Positions 38,004 to 48,681 of a stretch of 64,000 nt of DNA are shown piece by piece. Within the stretch, counting starts at the first letter, position 1. Each line of letters opens with the position of its first letter. The stretch covers positions 1-64,000 of the forward strand of contig JAJFGW010000007.1 in the NCBI GenBank assembly GCA_021775915.1, in the 5' to 3' direction. A model generated the notes under the pieces. It was given only the letters and a program-made list of their open reading frames with translations, had not been told where the DNA came from and searched no databases. This DNA comes from Alphaproteobacteria bacterium (lineage in GTDB: Bacteria > Pseudomonadota > Alphaproteobacteria > Micavibrionales > Micavibrionaceae). A program made the translations under genes and the position numbers.

Positions 38004-38765
38004 TTATTGCTGAATACGGATAGCAAGTGAACAATCCTGACCGTCAGCCTGTTCGTTGTAAACGCCAACAGCCGTCGTTGCACTAGCGCAGTTCCCTACA
38101 GCAGTACCGCCACCAGCACCAATGGCGATTACAGTACCGCCATTCGGAGAACCATCATCCATTTTACGATCGATCCGTGCCGCTTTTCCGGCAGACAATA
38201 TGCCATTGGCTGCTCCTGCCGCCGTAACTGGGCCAGATCTCAGCACAAGATAGTGTCCAGACCGAGGGTTAATAGCTGTGGCCTGACCTGCGATAGCTCC
38301 AGTGGCCGTAAAACCAGCAACCAAACCACCGCCCACAGGCGCTGCCGGAAGGCTTTCACCAAAAACAACCGTGCCGGTGGCATTAACACCGTTAACCAAA
38401 TCAGCCGCATTCAAGTGAATCCAAAAATTAAGTTCTTCACCAGCTTGAGCGGCATTATTAGGCAAACTCGCCAAACGGGAGTTACCGTTACCGTTCAAAC
38501 ATGGTGCGGCGGTACAGTTAGGCAACCTTATCAGCGCCGTTGCCATATCACCTGGGAAGGCCGCATACGTATCACTGAACGTGGACGTAGCAGCATCAAC
38601 ACCCTTAAGCTGTGCCACTGTTGAGGCAATCTGCGCATTAGCGATCAGTTCCTGACCTTTCAGGACACCGCCAATTAGCAGGCCAATAATAATCATAACA
38701 ACGGCCAATTCCACAAGCGTAAAACCCGCCTGCTTCTTTCTGGCCTTAGATTCAAGTCTATCCAT
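38004..38765 (-). CDS. Type IV pilin / prepilin-type N-terminal domain protein
   Basis: KKQAGFTLVELAVVMIIIGLLIGGVLKGQELIANAQ; C-terminal GNC...DC pair; ATG 38765 with AAGGAG upstream. Confidence 0.9.
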   Translation of the reverse strand: MDRLESKARKKQAGFTLVELAVVMIIIGLLIGGVLKGQELIANAQIASTVAQLKGVDAATSTFSDTYAAFPGDMATALIRLPNCTAAPCLNGNGNSRLASLPNNAAQAGEELNFWIHLNAADLVNGVNATGTVVFGESLPAAPVGGGLVAGFTATGAIAGQATAINPRSGHYLVLRSGPVTAAGAANGILSAGKAARIDRKMDDGSPNGGTVIAIGAGGGTAVGNCASATTAVGVYNEQADGQDCSLAIRIQQ

Positions 38766-38972
38766 CTCCGTCTCCTTCATTTTTTGTTAAACGCAATAAT
38801 ACTAAAAAGAACGCTGGAATCAGCAACCTTGATTATACACACAAGAAGACAGCCAAAACACTTTATATTTCCCAGCTTGCCGGGTTTTTTATAAATGAAT
38901 CCTTAACGCCATGAAGTAAAAAACCTCATTTTATTTAACTGAGTGCTCAAAATAATAAATTGACTATACAAT

Positions 38973-40037
38973 TTACGTATTAATACTTCTGTACGCGCTT
39001 GGTGTCTGCCCTGTTAAATCACGAAAAACCCTATTAAATGAAGCGGTTGAGTTAAACCCTACATCTTCTGCGATTACTTTAATTGAGGCCTTCGTTTCTC
39101 TTAATAATCTTTTAGCGTCCTCAACCCGTCTTTCATTAAGAAGTTGAGGAAAACTCTTACCAAAATGGATATTTATTACTTTTGAAATCACAGTCTCCGG
39201 CGTTTTCAGCTCCCGCGCTAATTCCGCCCGCCCGTAAGCTTGCTCGTGATATATTTTCTCGTAATCCAGCAGCCGCTCAATTCGTTGTGCCAGAGCCAAT
39301 TCATCGGCGCTCATATCTTCTTTTTGACCACGGGCGACAAGCGTTAAAGATTGCGGATATATCCGGAACAAGCTGGTTCCTGCCAAGTAGACCAGTCCCA
39401 ACCCCAAGAACGTACGAATTAAGATCGCATCAGCCTGCGTTACTGTCGCAGAAAGACTCACGAGCATCATGGTCAGGAAAAACAGGTTTACAAATATCAG
39501 GGTCAAAATAAGCCAATAGCGGTCTTTTCCCGTTTTTTCCTGATACAGCTCCTCAAGCATGCCTCTATGCCCCCAAATTGCCAGCATACTAATCGCGCCG
39601 GCAATCAGGCCTGTAATAATCAGCCAGTCATAAAGAACAGTGCAATTACCAGGAAAAATGCAACTGGCGTCCCCCAAAGACATAAAAACAGCCCCCCCAT
39701 AAGCCAGAGGGGTCAGAAATAAGACCCAATAATTACCCAAATCCGGCGTCTGCTTGATCTGAGCGATCTGGATAATGAGAAGAACACTCAGCGGCGGACC
39801 TAAAAACCAGACAAACCACTGAAATATCCCGTAATAAACCGTGGAGTCTCCAATAAACTCCGCTGCAAAATCAAAGAAGAACGCCAGCCCCAAAACCATA
39901 AAATAAGCAAATGGCAGCATAGCGCGCTTTATATCCCCCGCGCGAAACATCATATAGACCAGCACATACACGCACTGGGCTACACCGATGAGAGAGAGAA
40001 TCTCCGGAACTGAAAAACGTAATTGATCCAAGGGCAT
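38973..40037 (-). CDS. Membrane-bound AraC-family transcriptional regulator
   Basis: Multiple N-terminal TM helices, C-terminal RRVEDAKRLLRETKASIKVIAEDVGFNSTASFNRVFRDLTGQTPSAYR. Confidence 0.9.
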   Translation of the reverse strand: MPLDQLRFSVPEILSLIGVAQCVYVLVYMMFRAGDIKRAMLPFAYFMVLGLAFFFDFAAEFIGDSTVYYGIFQWFVWFLGPPLSVLLIIQIAQIKQTPDLGNYWVLFLTPLAYGGAVFMSLGDASCIFPGNCTVLYDWLIITGLIAGAISMLAIWGHRGMLEELYQEKTGKDRYWLILTLIFVNLFFLTMMLVSLSATVTQADAILIRTFLGLGLVYLAGTSLFRIYPQSLTLVARGQKEDMSADELALAQRIERLLDYEKIYHEQAYGRAELARELKTPETVISKVINIHFGKSFPQLLNERRVEDAKRLLRETKASIKVIAEDVGFNSTASFNRVFRDLTGQTPSAYRSINT

Positions 40038-40066
40038 ATTATACCTGAGTTAATTTGACTCTTATA

Positions 40067-40801
40067 CTAAGGTTGTTTTTGCGCAATACAAAGCGGATGT
40101 TGCGCCGCCTCCAGTTCATCCAGAGTTCTTTCACAAATGTAATGAACCATAAAATTCACTTCATTGGGGTGCAGCTCTGCGCTTGTCTCCTTCAGGATAC
40201 TCATAATAATTCTATAAGATGTTTCCTTGTCCCCTTGCGCCGCAGCGATAAAAGCCGGCATTTGCCTTGTCCATGCCGGCATATCGGGGGCTTTCATATT
40301 CGCCAGCATGTAAGCCAGCCCCATCGCCTTGTCCAAGTCATGCTGACGAAAGCGGGACAAATAAACCGCCTGCGCGAGCCAGCGCCATTTTTCGTCATAA
40401 GAGCGTTGCCCCACCATTGCCAGATAATCTATGACCGGGTCGAGGTCTTTAGGCTCCTGCGTTCCTCCAAAATAATAAGCCGCCAGCAAAGGCATAAAAT
40501 TCGAACGCCTGTCCAACGCATCCGTCAGAAAAAACCACTGCCCCAGCCTGTCATAATCATATTTATATAAAGGAGTGGTTTCTCCCCCGGTATCACCCAT
40601 ATTTTGAATCATAATCCCGCTCACCCTATAAGCAAGCTGCTGATCTCCTACAGCTAGAATAGTGGCCCCCTTCTCCGTTGGCACGGGCGGCACGTTGGCC
40701 CACGCTGCCTTTAAGCTACGGCTGTGAACCGAAAAACCGGCATGGATGATAAAAACAAAAACACAAAGGGAAAAAATGATAATTCTATGACTATGCGACA
40801 T
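40067..40801 (-). CDS. Hypothetical exported/membrane-anchored protein in pilus locus
   Basis: N-terminal hydrophobic segment; overlaps downstream base of the ABC permease gene. Confidence 0.65.
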   Translation of the reverse strand: MSHSHRIIIFSLCVFVFIIHAGFSVHSRSLKAAWANVPPVPTEKGATILAVGDQQLAYRVSGIMIQNMGDTGGETTPLYKYDYDRLGQWFFLTDALDRRSNFMPLLAAYYFGGTQEPKDLDPVIDYLAMVGQRSYDEKWRWLAQAVYLSRFRQHDLDKAMGLAYMLANMKAPDMPAWTRQMPAFIAAAQGDKETSYRIIMSILKETSAELHPNEVNFMVHYICERTLDELEAAQHPLCIAQKQP

Positions 40802-41562
40802 CAGAACTGTCTTTTTACAAGATCAACAAGCGCCGCCATAATAACCAGTGCGGAATAGGCAACACCCTGAAGCAATATAAAGCCATATCCAATTTGATCC
40901 GGCCCATAAACAAGCCATGTTGTCTGGGTCAGCAGGTCAAGGCGCGGTATAATTAGCGAGATGATATGCATAACATTACCGAGAATGCCGGAGCCACTCA
41001 TGGATACGCCAGCACTAATAATGCCCAGAATTTGCCCTATAATCCGTGCCAACATATAAAACGCAAAAACGGCCAGAGAACCAGTGGCTGCGTTCGGTAA
41101 GACCATAGCAAAAAACAAAGCTACATTAACGACAATGATATATTCCACCAGCAGGCTAAACGCCCACAATATATGCCCCGCCCCCACAGACTGAGGCGCA
41201 ATAGCAGTCACCGTCAAGAAAACAAACCCGGCAACAATGGCGGCCAGAATTGCAAACGCGGCGGAATGGGATAATAAAAAACTAATACGGCTGACAGGGC
41301 GCGTTAGTAATATTTCCACATCCTTTGAGTCAAAGGCCCGCCTCAAATAAAATACAACGAACAAAACAAGCCCGACAACCCCGGCAAACCGTAAGCCACT
41401 GGCCGCAAAAACAATGGCGAATTGATCTGATTCCGTAACCGCAGCAGAGCCAAGAAAAATGGCCATACTCGCGCCAACAACCATTAAAAGGAAAAATGAA
41501 AGGATAAGGCGATCACGAACAGCCGCCGTTAAAACATATTTTACAAGTGGCCATGAAAGCAT
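40801..41562 (-). CDS. ABC-2 type transporter permease
   Basis: Six hydrophobic segments; FDSKDVEILLTRPVSRISFLLSHSAAF ABC-2 signature. Confidence 0.8.
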   Translation of the reverse strand: MLSWPLVKYVLTAAVRDRLILSFFLLMVVGASMAIFLGSAAVTESDQFAIVFAASGLRFAGVVGLVLFVVFYLRRAFDSKDVEILLTRPVSRISFLLSHSAAFAILAAIVAGFVFLTVTAIAPQSVGAGHILWAFSLLVEYIIVVNVALFFAMVLPNAATGSLAVFAFYMLARIIGQILGIISAGVSMSGSGILGNVMHIISLIIPRLDLLTQTTWLVYGPDQIGYGFILLQGVAYSALVIMAALVDLVKRQF

Positions 41563-41605
41563 GAATTCGAATTCAATCTGAGTTACTCAAACCTTACGGT
41601 TCATA

Positions 41606-43468
41606 TTATAAATCAAGCGGACGACGGTCATTTGAGAACATTTTATAAAACTCTCGATCCGTATCATGGATATTGTTATCTTCCACGATCGTTGCCTTCA
41701 GGAACACAATGAGCTCCGTTTTAATTACTTCATCAACATGGTTCTTAAAGGCACTACCCAACATAGGAATCTCGGATAAAATCGGTACACCTTGTTCTGT
41801 TGTCCGCTGTCTGTCCTGCATCAGACCACCCATAAGAACAGCTTCCCCCGAGTTCATTTTAATAACGGAATCAAACTCCTGAACCTGTACTATCGGCACA
41901 GAACTTCTAACGGCATTAAGAGTTCCTGGTCCGAACCCCGCTGCGGCCGCCTGCAGATCCACAGCAGGATCAAACTCAAACGAGTCAATATTCGTAATCG
42001 TTGGTCTGATCGCCATAGAAATGCTCCGGTTATCCAAATCGACAGAAGGGAGAACATTGATAAGGACACCTTCCGGTACGTTACGAATTTCGCTATCGAG
42101 AGTTGTTGTTATACCCGCATCCGTCTGGGTTGTTTCAATATCAATCTCAAAATAAACTAAATTTTCCGAAACATTAAGCACAGCAGACTGATTATTCAAA
42201 ACTGTCATGCGCGGACTGGCCAAAGCCCGGACAACGCCAAACCTCTGCAGAGCACTAACAACCGCATTCACATCGTTACCACCAACAGCAAGCGTTGCCC
42301 CAGCACCAGCTGTACCAGTCCCATCAAGAAAAGCCCCCTGAGGAAGCAGCATGCTTAAAGCTGCCTTCCCGGACACAGAAAACTCACTCCAGTTAATGCC
42401 CGTGTTATATTCGTCGGTCAGGGACACTTCCAAAATTTTAACTTCAACAAGAACCTGCGCCATAGCAGAACGCTTGACCTCACGTAAATATTCATCAACT
42501 TCTTTTTGCTGCCTTTCCGTTGCAAAAACAGAAACAATACCCGCCTGCTTGTTCAGAGAAAAACTTGCCTTGTCCTTATCATCCGGCTGCCCGGACGAGG
42601 ACTCCTGCCCTACCGGTGGCAATGAGCTAACTTGCAAGACTGCGGCAGGAGCCTGAACCTGAACGATTGGCTGCTCACCATCCCCACCCTCAACAACAAC
42701 AGGAACCACAGGTGCCACAGGGTTTTGATCAACAACGCTAATTTGCGGCGTATTCGCCGTTCTGAGATTACCAGCAGCAACAGTAACACCCAGGATTTGT
42801 GTCATATTTGTCTCCAGCTCCGCCCAAAAATCAGCCTCGCTTTCAGACGAAGACTCAAAAGCCGAACCTGTATTCGTTCCCGACCCGGTTACAACAGCAA
42901 TGTCATTACGAACAGAGCTATTGTTTTTTCTTATATAGCTTAGGTAATCTACCTTGTATGTATGGCTATATGGCCGATCCTTTTCCACACGCAAGACATC
43001 ACCATCAAAATTATAACGCAGCCCTGAAATTTCAGCGATACGCTTTACGACCTGATCAAACGGCTTTTCTCTTGCTGTAAAAATAATCGACCCTTCAATA
43101 CCTGGATCAAGCTCAAGATCAAAATTAGCCTGCTTGGCAAGCTCAAACAAAATATCGATAAGAGGCACAGTCTGGTTCACAGAAATTGAAACCAAAGGCA
43201 TTGCCTTCAAACTCTCGGATGGCTGCGCTACATAAGGCTGAAAAGACGGTATACTGCTCATATCATCGCGGGCTTGTTGATCATGAAGAGGAAGGCGCGT
43301 TGCCATGGCATCCCGGTAATCCTGAAACTCCATATGAGCCGCTCTATCTGTTTTGAGCTGGTTGCGCGTCATATCACACCCTGTCAAAGCGCTACAGGAT
43401 GCCACAACACCAAGCGTCATGAGAAAAGTACGGGGAAGACCGGGGAGCTTATATAAATTAAACGACAT
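41606..43468 (-). CDS. mshL: Secretin, MshL/PilQ-like pilus biogenesis protein
   Basis: SALTGCDMTRNQL lipobox; VEVKILEVSLTDEYNTGINWSEF, ALASPRMTVLNNQSAVLNV, SGEAVLMGGLMQDR...GVPILSEIPMLGSAFK; ATG 43468. Confidence 0.88.
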   Translation of the reverse strand: MSFNLYKLPGLPRTFLMTLGVVASCSALTGCDMTRNQLKTDRAAHMEFQDYRDAMATRLPLHDQQARDDMSSIPSFQPYVAQPSESLKAMPLVSISVNQTVPLIDILFELAKQANFDLELDPGIEGSIIFTAREKPFDQVVKRIAEISGLRYNFDGDVLRVEKDRPYSHTYKVDYLSYIRKNNSSVRNDIAVVTGSGTNTGSAFESSSESEADFWAELETNMTQILGVTVAAGNLRTANTPQISVVDQNPVAPVVPVVVEGGDGEQPIVQVQAPAAVLQVSSLPPVGQESSSGQPDDKDKASFSLNKQAGIVSVFATERQQKEVDEYLREVKRSAMAQVLVEVKILEVSLTDEYNTGINWSEFSVSGKAALSMLLPQGAFLDGTGTAGAGATLAVGGNDVNAVVSALQRFGVVRALASPRMTVLNNQSAVLNVSENLVYFEIDIETTQTDAGITTTLDSEIRNVPEGVLINVLPSVDLDNRSISMAIRPTITNIDSFEFDPAVDLQAAAAGFGPGTLNAVRSSVPIVQVQEFDSVIKMNSGEAVLMGGLMQDRQRTTEQGVPILSEIPMLGSAFKNHVDEVIKTELIVFLKATIVEDNNIHDTDREFYKMFSNDRRPLDL

Positions 43469-43594
43469 GATTTTTACCACCAGATGGTTTGAGATGTCAC
43501 ACATGGGAATAGCGTGAGCGAATTCTATTAACAATATTATAACAAAAACTACTTATCCACAATAGGGTAAAGTTAATCCACTGTTATGAATCAA

Positions 43595-44728
43595 CTATTC
43601 GGAGATTGATAAGAGAGAGGTGTCCATTTCTCTGAGAACTTCCTTGCCTTCTGATTCGCCAAGATCAATTTGCTGTATCTTAATTTTAAGATCTCCCGGC
43701 TGATCGGCATAGGTCAAAGCTGTATCTTCGGTAATCAGGCCCTCGCGATAGGCTCTTTCCAGTGATTGATCAAATGAGCACATACCCATCTGGTTATTCT
43801 GCTCCATCACTTCCCTTATTTTGCCTATTTCGCCCTTATGAATAAGCTCCCGCACAAGCCCCTTGTTTAACATTATTTCGATAACAACAGTCATACCGCC
43901 CTTGGTACAAGGCACAAGCCTCTGGGAGATAATGGCCTTAAGATTCATCGACAAATTAAGTCTGACCTGGCTTTGATATTCTTCGGGGAACATGTTCACA
44001 ACACGTTCAATCGACTGGTAAGCATTCGTTGTATGCAGCGTTGCCAAACACAAATGGCCTGTTTCAGCTGCGGTTAGGGCCTGCTCCGTTACTTCGCGAT
44101 CCCTGATCTCACCAACAAGAATAACGTCAGGGCGCTGCCGCAGCGAATTTTTCAAAGCAATGGCGTAAGATTCCGTATCAACCCCAACCTCGCGCTGGGT
44201 TATAACCGACTTTGCATGCTCATGAAAATACTCAATCGGATCTTCAATCGTAATAATATGCCCCTGCTCCCTCTGGTTCCGGTAATTAATCATCGAAGCC
44301 AGTGTCGTTGATTTACCAGAGCCCGTCGCGCCCGTCACGAGGATCAAACCCCTTTTCTCAAGAGCCAGATTTTCTAGCAATTTCGGCAATCTCAGCTCAT
44401 CAAAGCTGGGGATTTTAGAAATAATACGGCGCAAAACAAGCGCCGGGTGTTGCCTCTGCCGCATAACATTCACGCGATATCGGCCATACTGCCCCACATC
44501 AAGCGAGGTATTTAATTCCATATGCGTTTCAAATTCGCGGCGCTGCCTGTTCGTTAATACGGAAGACAATATTTCGTTGATCTCATCAGCAGTCAAAGGC
44601 TCTTCTCTAGCAGGCTCCATAACCCCTTCAATGCGCAATGTAGGAGGAAAGCCAACCGTCAGATAAAGGTCACTGGCTTCCCTTTCATTCATCGCCGTAA
44701 AATATTGAAGGACTACAGGTGAGGTCAA
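43595..44728 (-). CDS. PilT/PilU-type twitching ATPase
   Basis: LVTGATGSGKSTTLASMINYRN, ITIEDPIEYFHEHAKSVITQREVGVDTESYAIALKNSLRQRPDVILVGEIRDREV. Confidence 0.93.
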   Translation of the reverse strand: MTSPVVLQYFTAMNEREASDLYLTVGFPPTLRIEGVMEPAREEPLTADEINEILSSVLTNRQRREFETHMELNTSLDVGQYGRYRVNVMRQRQHPALVLRRIISKIPSFDELRLPKLLENLALEKRGLILVTGATGSGKSTTLASMINYRNQREQGHIITIEDPIEYFHEHAKSVITQREVGVDTESYAIALKNSLRQRPDVILVGEIRDREVTEQALTAAETGHLCLATLHTTNAYQSIERVVNMFPEEYQSQVRLNLSMNLKAIISQRLVPCTKGGMTVVIEIMLNKGLVRELIHKGEIGKIREVMEQNNQMGMCSFDQSLERAYREGLITEDTALTYADQPGDLKIKIQQIDLGESEGKEVLREMDTSLLSISE

Positions 44729-45933
44729 AATGAATACCCCTCACCGTCATCACCGCCACCCTGAGCATCGCCACCACCAGAGGCAGCAGCGCTCATTTTC
44801 TTCTTCCCGGAGCCGGCATCATCATCGCTTATACGTCCCCCGCCCAAAGAAGCAGAGGCTACATTTTCATCACGATCCTCGTCTTCTTCATCTGTCGATT
44901 TAAGAAGAGCGCGCCGCGCTTCTTCCTTCTCAATAATCCCCTCTTCAAGCAGAGCCTTGATGGCATCCTCCATCGTAACCATGCCGTAACGTGAGCCGGT
45001 CTGAATCATGGAGTAAAGCTGCGCCACCTGATTTTCACGAATTAGATTTCGTACGGCATTAGTGCCCACAAGTATTTCATAAGCCCCGACACGCCCCTTA
45101 CCATCAGCACGCTTTAAAAGATTTTGAGAAACTACGCCCTGCAAAGAACTCGCCAGCATCGCCCTGACCATCTCTTTATCCCCCGTCGGAAACACGTCAA
45201 TAATCCTATCGACCGTTTTTGGTGCTGTGTTGGAGTGCAATGTTGCAAAAACAAGGTGCCCCGTCTCTGCTGCTGTCATCGCCAATGAAATTGTTTCATA
45301 GTCCCGCATCTCACCAACAAGAATAACATCCGGATCTTCCCGCAAGGAACTGCGCAACGCCTTCGCAAAAGACTTTGTGTCCGGCCCGATTTCCCTGTGA
45401 TTTACCAAGCTATTTTTTGACACATGAAAAAATTCAACCGGGTCTTCAATCGTCACAATATGGCGGCTTTCATGCTCATTAATGTAATCAATCATCGAAG
45501 CCAGAGATGTCGACTTACCACTACCGGTCGGCCCCGTAATAAGAACCAGCCCTTTTTCCAACTGGGCAAAGCGCCGCATAATCGCCGGTAACTCCAGTTC
45601 TTCCATCGTTGGAATAAGCGAGGGAATACTACGAAAAACAGCAGCCGTGCCTGTTCTTGTCGTAAAAGCATTGACCCGGAAACGGGCTTTTTCACCAAAG
45701 GCTATCGCAAAGTCTAGCTCCAGCTCCCGTTCAAACTCCGCACGCTGGTCCTCGGTCATGAAGGAATAAATCATCGAGCGAATGTCATCGCTTTCAAGCG
45801 GATCAGCTTTAACCCGCTTCAGGTCGCCATGAGTTCGAATAACAGGCGGATTTTTCGGGCTCAAATGCAAGTCCGAAGCCTCGTTTTGTATTGTAAAAGC
45901 AAGTAATTGGGTAATATCCAATGGTTCCTCCAC
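44725..45933 (-). CDS. PilT-type ATPase with acidic/Gly-rich C-terminal tail
   Basis: LITGPTGSGKSTSLASMIDYIN, VTIEDPVEFFHVSKNSLVNHREIGPDTKSFAKALRSSLREDPDVILVGEMRDYET. Confidence 0.93.
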   Translation of the reverse strand: MEEPLDITQLLAFTIQNEASDLHLSPKNPPVIRTHGDLKRVKADPLESDDIRSMIYSFMTEDQRAEFERELELDFAIAFGEKARFRVNAFTTRTGTAAVFRSIPSLIPTMEELELPAIMRRFAQLEKGLVLITGPTGSGKSTSLASMIDYINEHESRHIVTIEDPVEFFHVSKNSLVNHREIGPDTKSFAKALRSSLREDPDVILVGEMRDYETISLAMTAAETGHLVFATLHSNTAPKTVDRIIDVFPTGDKEMVRAMLASSLQGVVSQNLLKRADGKGRVGAYEILVGTNAVRNLIRENQVAQLYSMIQTGSRYGMVTMEDAIKALLEEGIIEKEEARRALLKSTDEEDEDRDENVASASLGGGRISDDDAGSGKKKMSAAASGGGDAQGGGDDGEGYSF

Positions 45934-46035
45934 ACACAGAAAAAAACTCTTCTGCCTTATTTTTAACTGAAAATTACGAACGGAAAGTAAACAAAACTCA
46001 ATTATTTATCAGAATGATAGAATAAAGACCTTCAC

Positions 46036-46833
46036 CTATTGTACCCCGATCAGCGGTACAATTTCCAGCCCCTGTAAAAGCAAACAAACATAGAGCGACA
46101 AAATAAGGGCCGGACCGAAGGGAAACACTTGTTTTTTAAGGAAAAATTGGTAATAAAGCCCTAAGGCAACACCGCATAATCCAGAAAATATAAGAAAAAA
46201 TGGCAAATAAGGAAGCCCCAGCCACAAACCTGACAGCGCAAAAAACTTTACGTCCCCCATGCCAAGCGCTTCTTTTTTAAGAATGCTCCCCATTATACAG
46301 CCTACACCCCAGACAATAAGCGCAAAAACCACCATTCCCGCTATTTTCGAAAGAATTTGCGCATCAAAACCATTGCTAAGTGCTTGATAAACAATAAAAA
46401 TCAACGCCAGGGCAGCAGCAAGAAAAATCAGCTGGTTGGGTAAGATCATATACTCCAGATCAATAACAAAAAGCGCCACCAACAAGGGCACAGCCGCCAT
46501 AATGATAAAAGCAGGCACTGTAAATCCCCAAACAAAGTAAATCCCCAAGCACCCCAGCGCCGTAAATAATTCAATCAACGGATAGCGCCCATCGATTGCT
46601 GCGCTGCAATGTCGGCATTTTCCTTTTAAGAAGACCCACGAAAAGAAGGGAATAAGATCTTGGGCTTTAAGAGGATTCTTACAATGTGGGCACAACGATC
46701 TGGCTGCACTCTTTCTGCCGTCCTTATCACCCTTTATGCCTATCCATGAAATTTCACGGGGCACACGCCAACACAACGCCGTCGCAAAGCTGCCAAAAAC
46801 CAGCCCTAGAAATAAGACAAAGGCTATTTCCAT
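46036..46833 (-). CDS. Prepilin peptidase (A24)
   Basis: FGSFATALCWRVP, CPHCKNPLKAQDLIPFFSWVFLKGKCRHC, LGMGDVKFFAL. Confidence 0.93.
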   Translation of the reverse strand: MEIAFVLFLGLVFGSFATALCWRVPREISWIGIKGDKDGRKSAARSLCPHCKNPLKAQDLIPFFSWVFLKGKCRHCSAAIDGRYPLIELFTALGCLGIYFVWGFTVPAFIIMAAVPLLVALFVIDLEYMILPNQLIFLAAALALIFIVYQALSNGFDAQILSKIAGMVVFALIVWGVGCIMGSILKKEALGMGDVKFFALSGLWLGLPYLPFFLIFSGLCGVALGLYYQFFLKKQVFPFGPALILSLYVCLLLQGLEIVPLIGVQ

Positions 46834-46849
46834 CGAAAAAGGCAAAGCT

Positions 46850-48574
46850 CTAACGCCGGCGTAATATGGAGAGACGGTCGTAAATGGTGTCACGGGGAAT
46901 AGAGCGACCACTCGAATAAATCGCATCCATTTCAAGTGCTTGTTCGTAATGTTTCACGGCACTCTTCGCATCCCCATTACGGTCGGCAATGATCGCCATA
47001 TTAAACGCATGCTGCGCATTTTTAGGCTCCATACTGGAAGCAATACCAAGGTAGCGCATAGCATCATCATAATGACCAAGATCTGCCTGCGTTATCCCAA
47101 TCTGGGCGGCAATACCGGCATTATTGGGGTGCTTCTCATGCAGATCCATTAAACGCCTTAAAGCAACCGAAGGATATTGCTGCCTAAGCAAGCCCAGCAT
47201 ATTTAGCATGGCATCCGCATCATTAGGCTTAACATCGAGCACTTCCTCGTAACTTCTAATCGCCGACTCAATCCGGCCGGAGTTTTGCTGCGCCACGGCC
47301 CGCCCCATCAAAATGCGAGGATCCCGAGAGTTTTTCTTATAAAGCTGGTCAAACATATCAAGTGCAGACTCGTAACGTTTCAGTTTCAGGGCTCTATTAG
47401 CGGAAACGAGTAACGCTTCCGGGTTTTGTGCTTCATGTGTTTTATTCACGACAACATATTGCGTTGCCGGTTCCAGAACCGGGTCAACCTCGCGCAGTCC
47501 CACGGCAGCAGCCATCGGTCCTGTCGGCACTCTGCCATCAAAATAAGTTTCTGACGCAGATGCAATATTCGAAGAATCCACAGGCAACGCGGCGACCTCC
47601 TGAACTTCTTCTTTAAAAGCAGCAACAGGCTTCGCCGGAGCTTCAGTCACCTCAGGGGTAACAGGCGAAATGACCGGAGGCTCTACTTCCGTAACTTCCG
47701 CAACATCCACCTGAGCAACATCAAAAGCCTCATCCGCTACAGGCGGCGACATAAGGTCGTCCGGCGCATCAAAAGGCATAGGCTCCATAGGCGTCAACTC
47801 TGCGGCCTCGGATACGGCTTCCTTTTCTTCAGAAAATTTTAAGTCAAATAACTCATCAGCTACGCTCTGCTCTTCCAAAACAGAAGGGGCGACAGGAACC
47901 TCTAAAACATTTTCCGGTTGTGGCGGCGCAATCTCCGTGACCTGATCCACTTCCGGAATTTCCGGCACCATTTCAGCAACCTCCACAGGAACAGGCGAAG
48001 CTTCATTCTGATTAACCGTAGGCTGCGGCAACGAATCCGAGAAGGAATCATCAGGGACCTGAGCAAAGGACGAGCCTTCGGTAATGTCTTCTACTGCCTG
48101 GGCCGGTGCTTTATCCTGCGGCGCCGTTGCTGCAGAGAAAGGGCTGAACTCAGGAGCTTGCACAACATAAGGCGTTTCAGGTTGGGGCAACTCTGTCGCT
48201 GTACCCTGCCCCAAAATCTGAGGGTTCATAACGATATAACCACCCGCGCCTGCTGCAATAACAAGAACCATAATCGGGGCCATCATCTTTTTGAGGGCAA
48301 AACCACCGCCCCCCGATAAACCACCATCCTCATCTGCAAAATCTATATTTTCGTCCCCGGTAATATCTACATCGAGATCCTGCCCAAAATCATCCTCCAG
48401 CTCCGGTTCCAATTCCGGCGGCACACTAGCAGAAAGGACTTCAGCAGAAACTTCGTCAATCTCCGGCTCGATCTCAAGAGGAGTTTCATTCTCTACCACC
48501 TCACCACCGGCGTTCCCGGCTTCAGTGTTTTCCTCCAACCCAAGATTTTTATCGTCTTTTTCGTCTGAAGTCAT
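46850..48574 (-). CDS. TPR protein (MshN-like) with TM segment and long Pro/Glu/Val-rich linker
   Basis: KKMMAPIMVLVIAAGAGGYIV; C-terminal TPRs; ATG 48574 or GTG 48607. Confidence 0.8.
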   Translation of the reverse strand: MTSDEKDDKNLGLEENTEAGNAGGEVVENETPLEIEPEIDEVSAEVLSASVPPELEPELEDDFGQDLDVDITGDENIDFADEDGGLSGGGGFALKKMMAPIMVLVIAAGAGGYIVMNPQILGQGTATELPQPETPYVVQAPEFSPFSAATAPQDKAPAQAVEDITEGSSFAQVPDDSFSDSLPQPTVNQNEASPVPVEVAEMVPEIPEVDQVTEIAPPQPENVLEVPVAPSVLEEQSVADELFDLKFSEEKEAVSEAAELTPMEPMPFDAPDDLMSPPVADEAFDVAQVDVAEVTEVEPPVISPVTPEVTEAPAKPVAAFKEEVQEVAALPVDSSNIASASETYFDGRVPTGPMAAAVGLREVDPVLEPATQYVVVNKTHEAQNPEALLVSANRALKLKRYESALDMFDQLYKKNSRDPRILMGRAVAQQNSGRIESAIRSYEEVLDVKPNDADAMLNMLGLLRQQYPSVALRRLMDLHEKHPNNAGIAAQIGITQADLGHYDDAMRYLGIASSMEPKNAQHAFNMAIIADRNGDAKSAVKHYEQALEMDAIYSSGRSIPRDTIYDRLSILRRR

Positions 48575-48681
48575 TGCTCTGATATCCTTATCCGGGCTGA
48601 TTGCCACGAACCATGTGAAGTGTAAAAATATTTTACCATTGTGAATCTAACAAAAATTTGGGAAGCAGGTAAATCTTTTCT

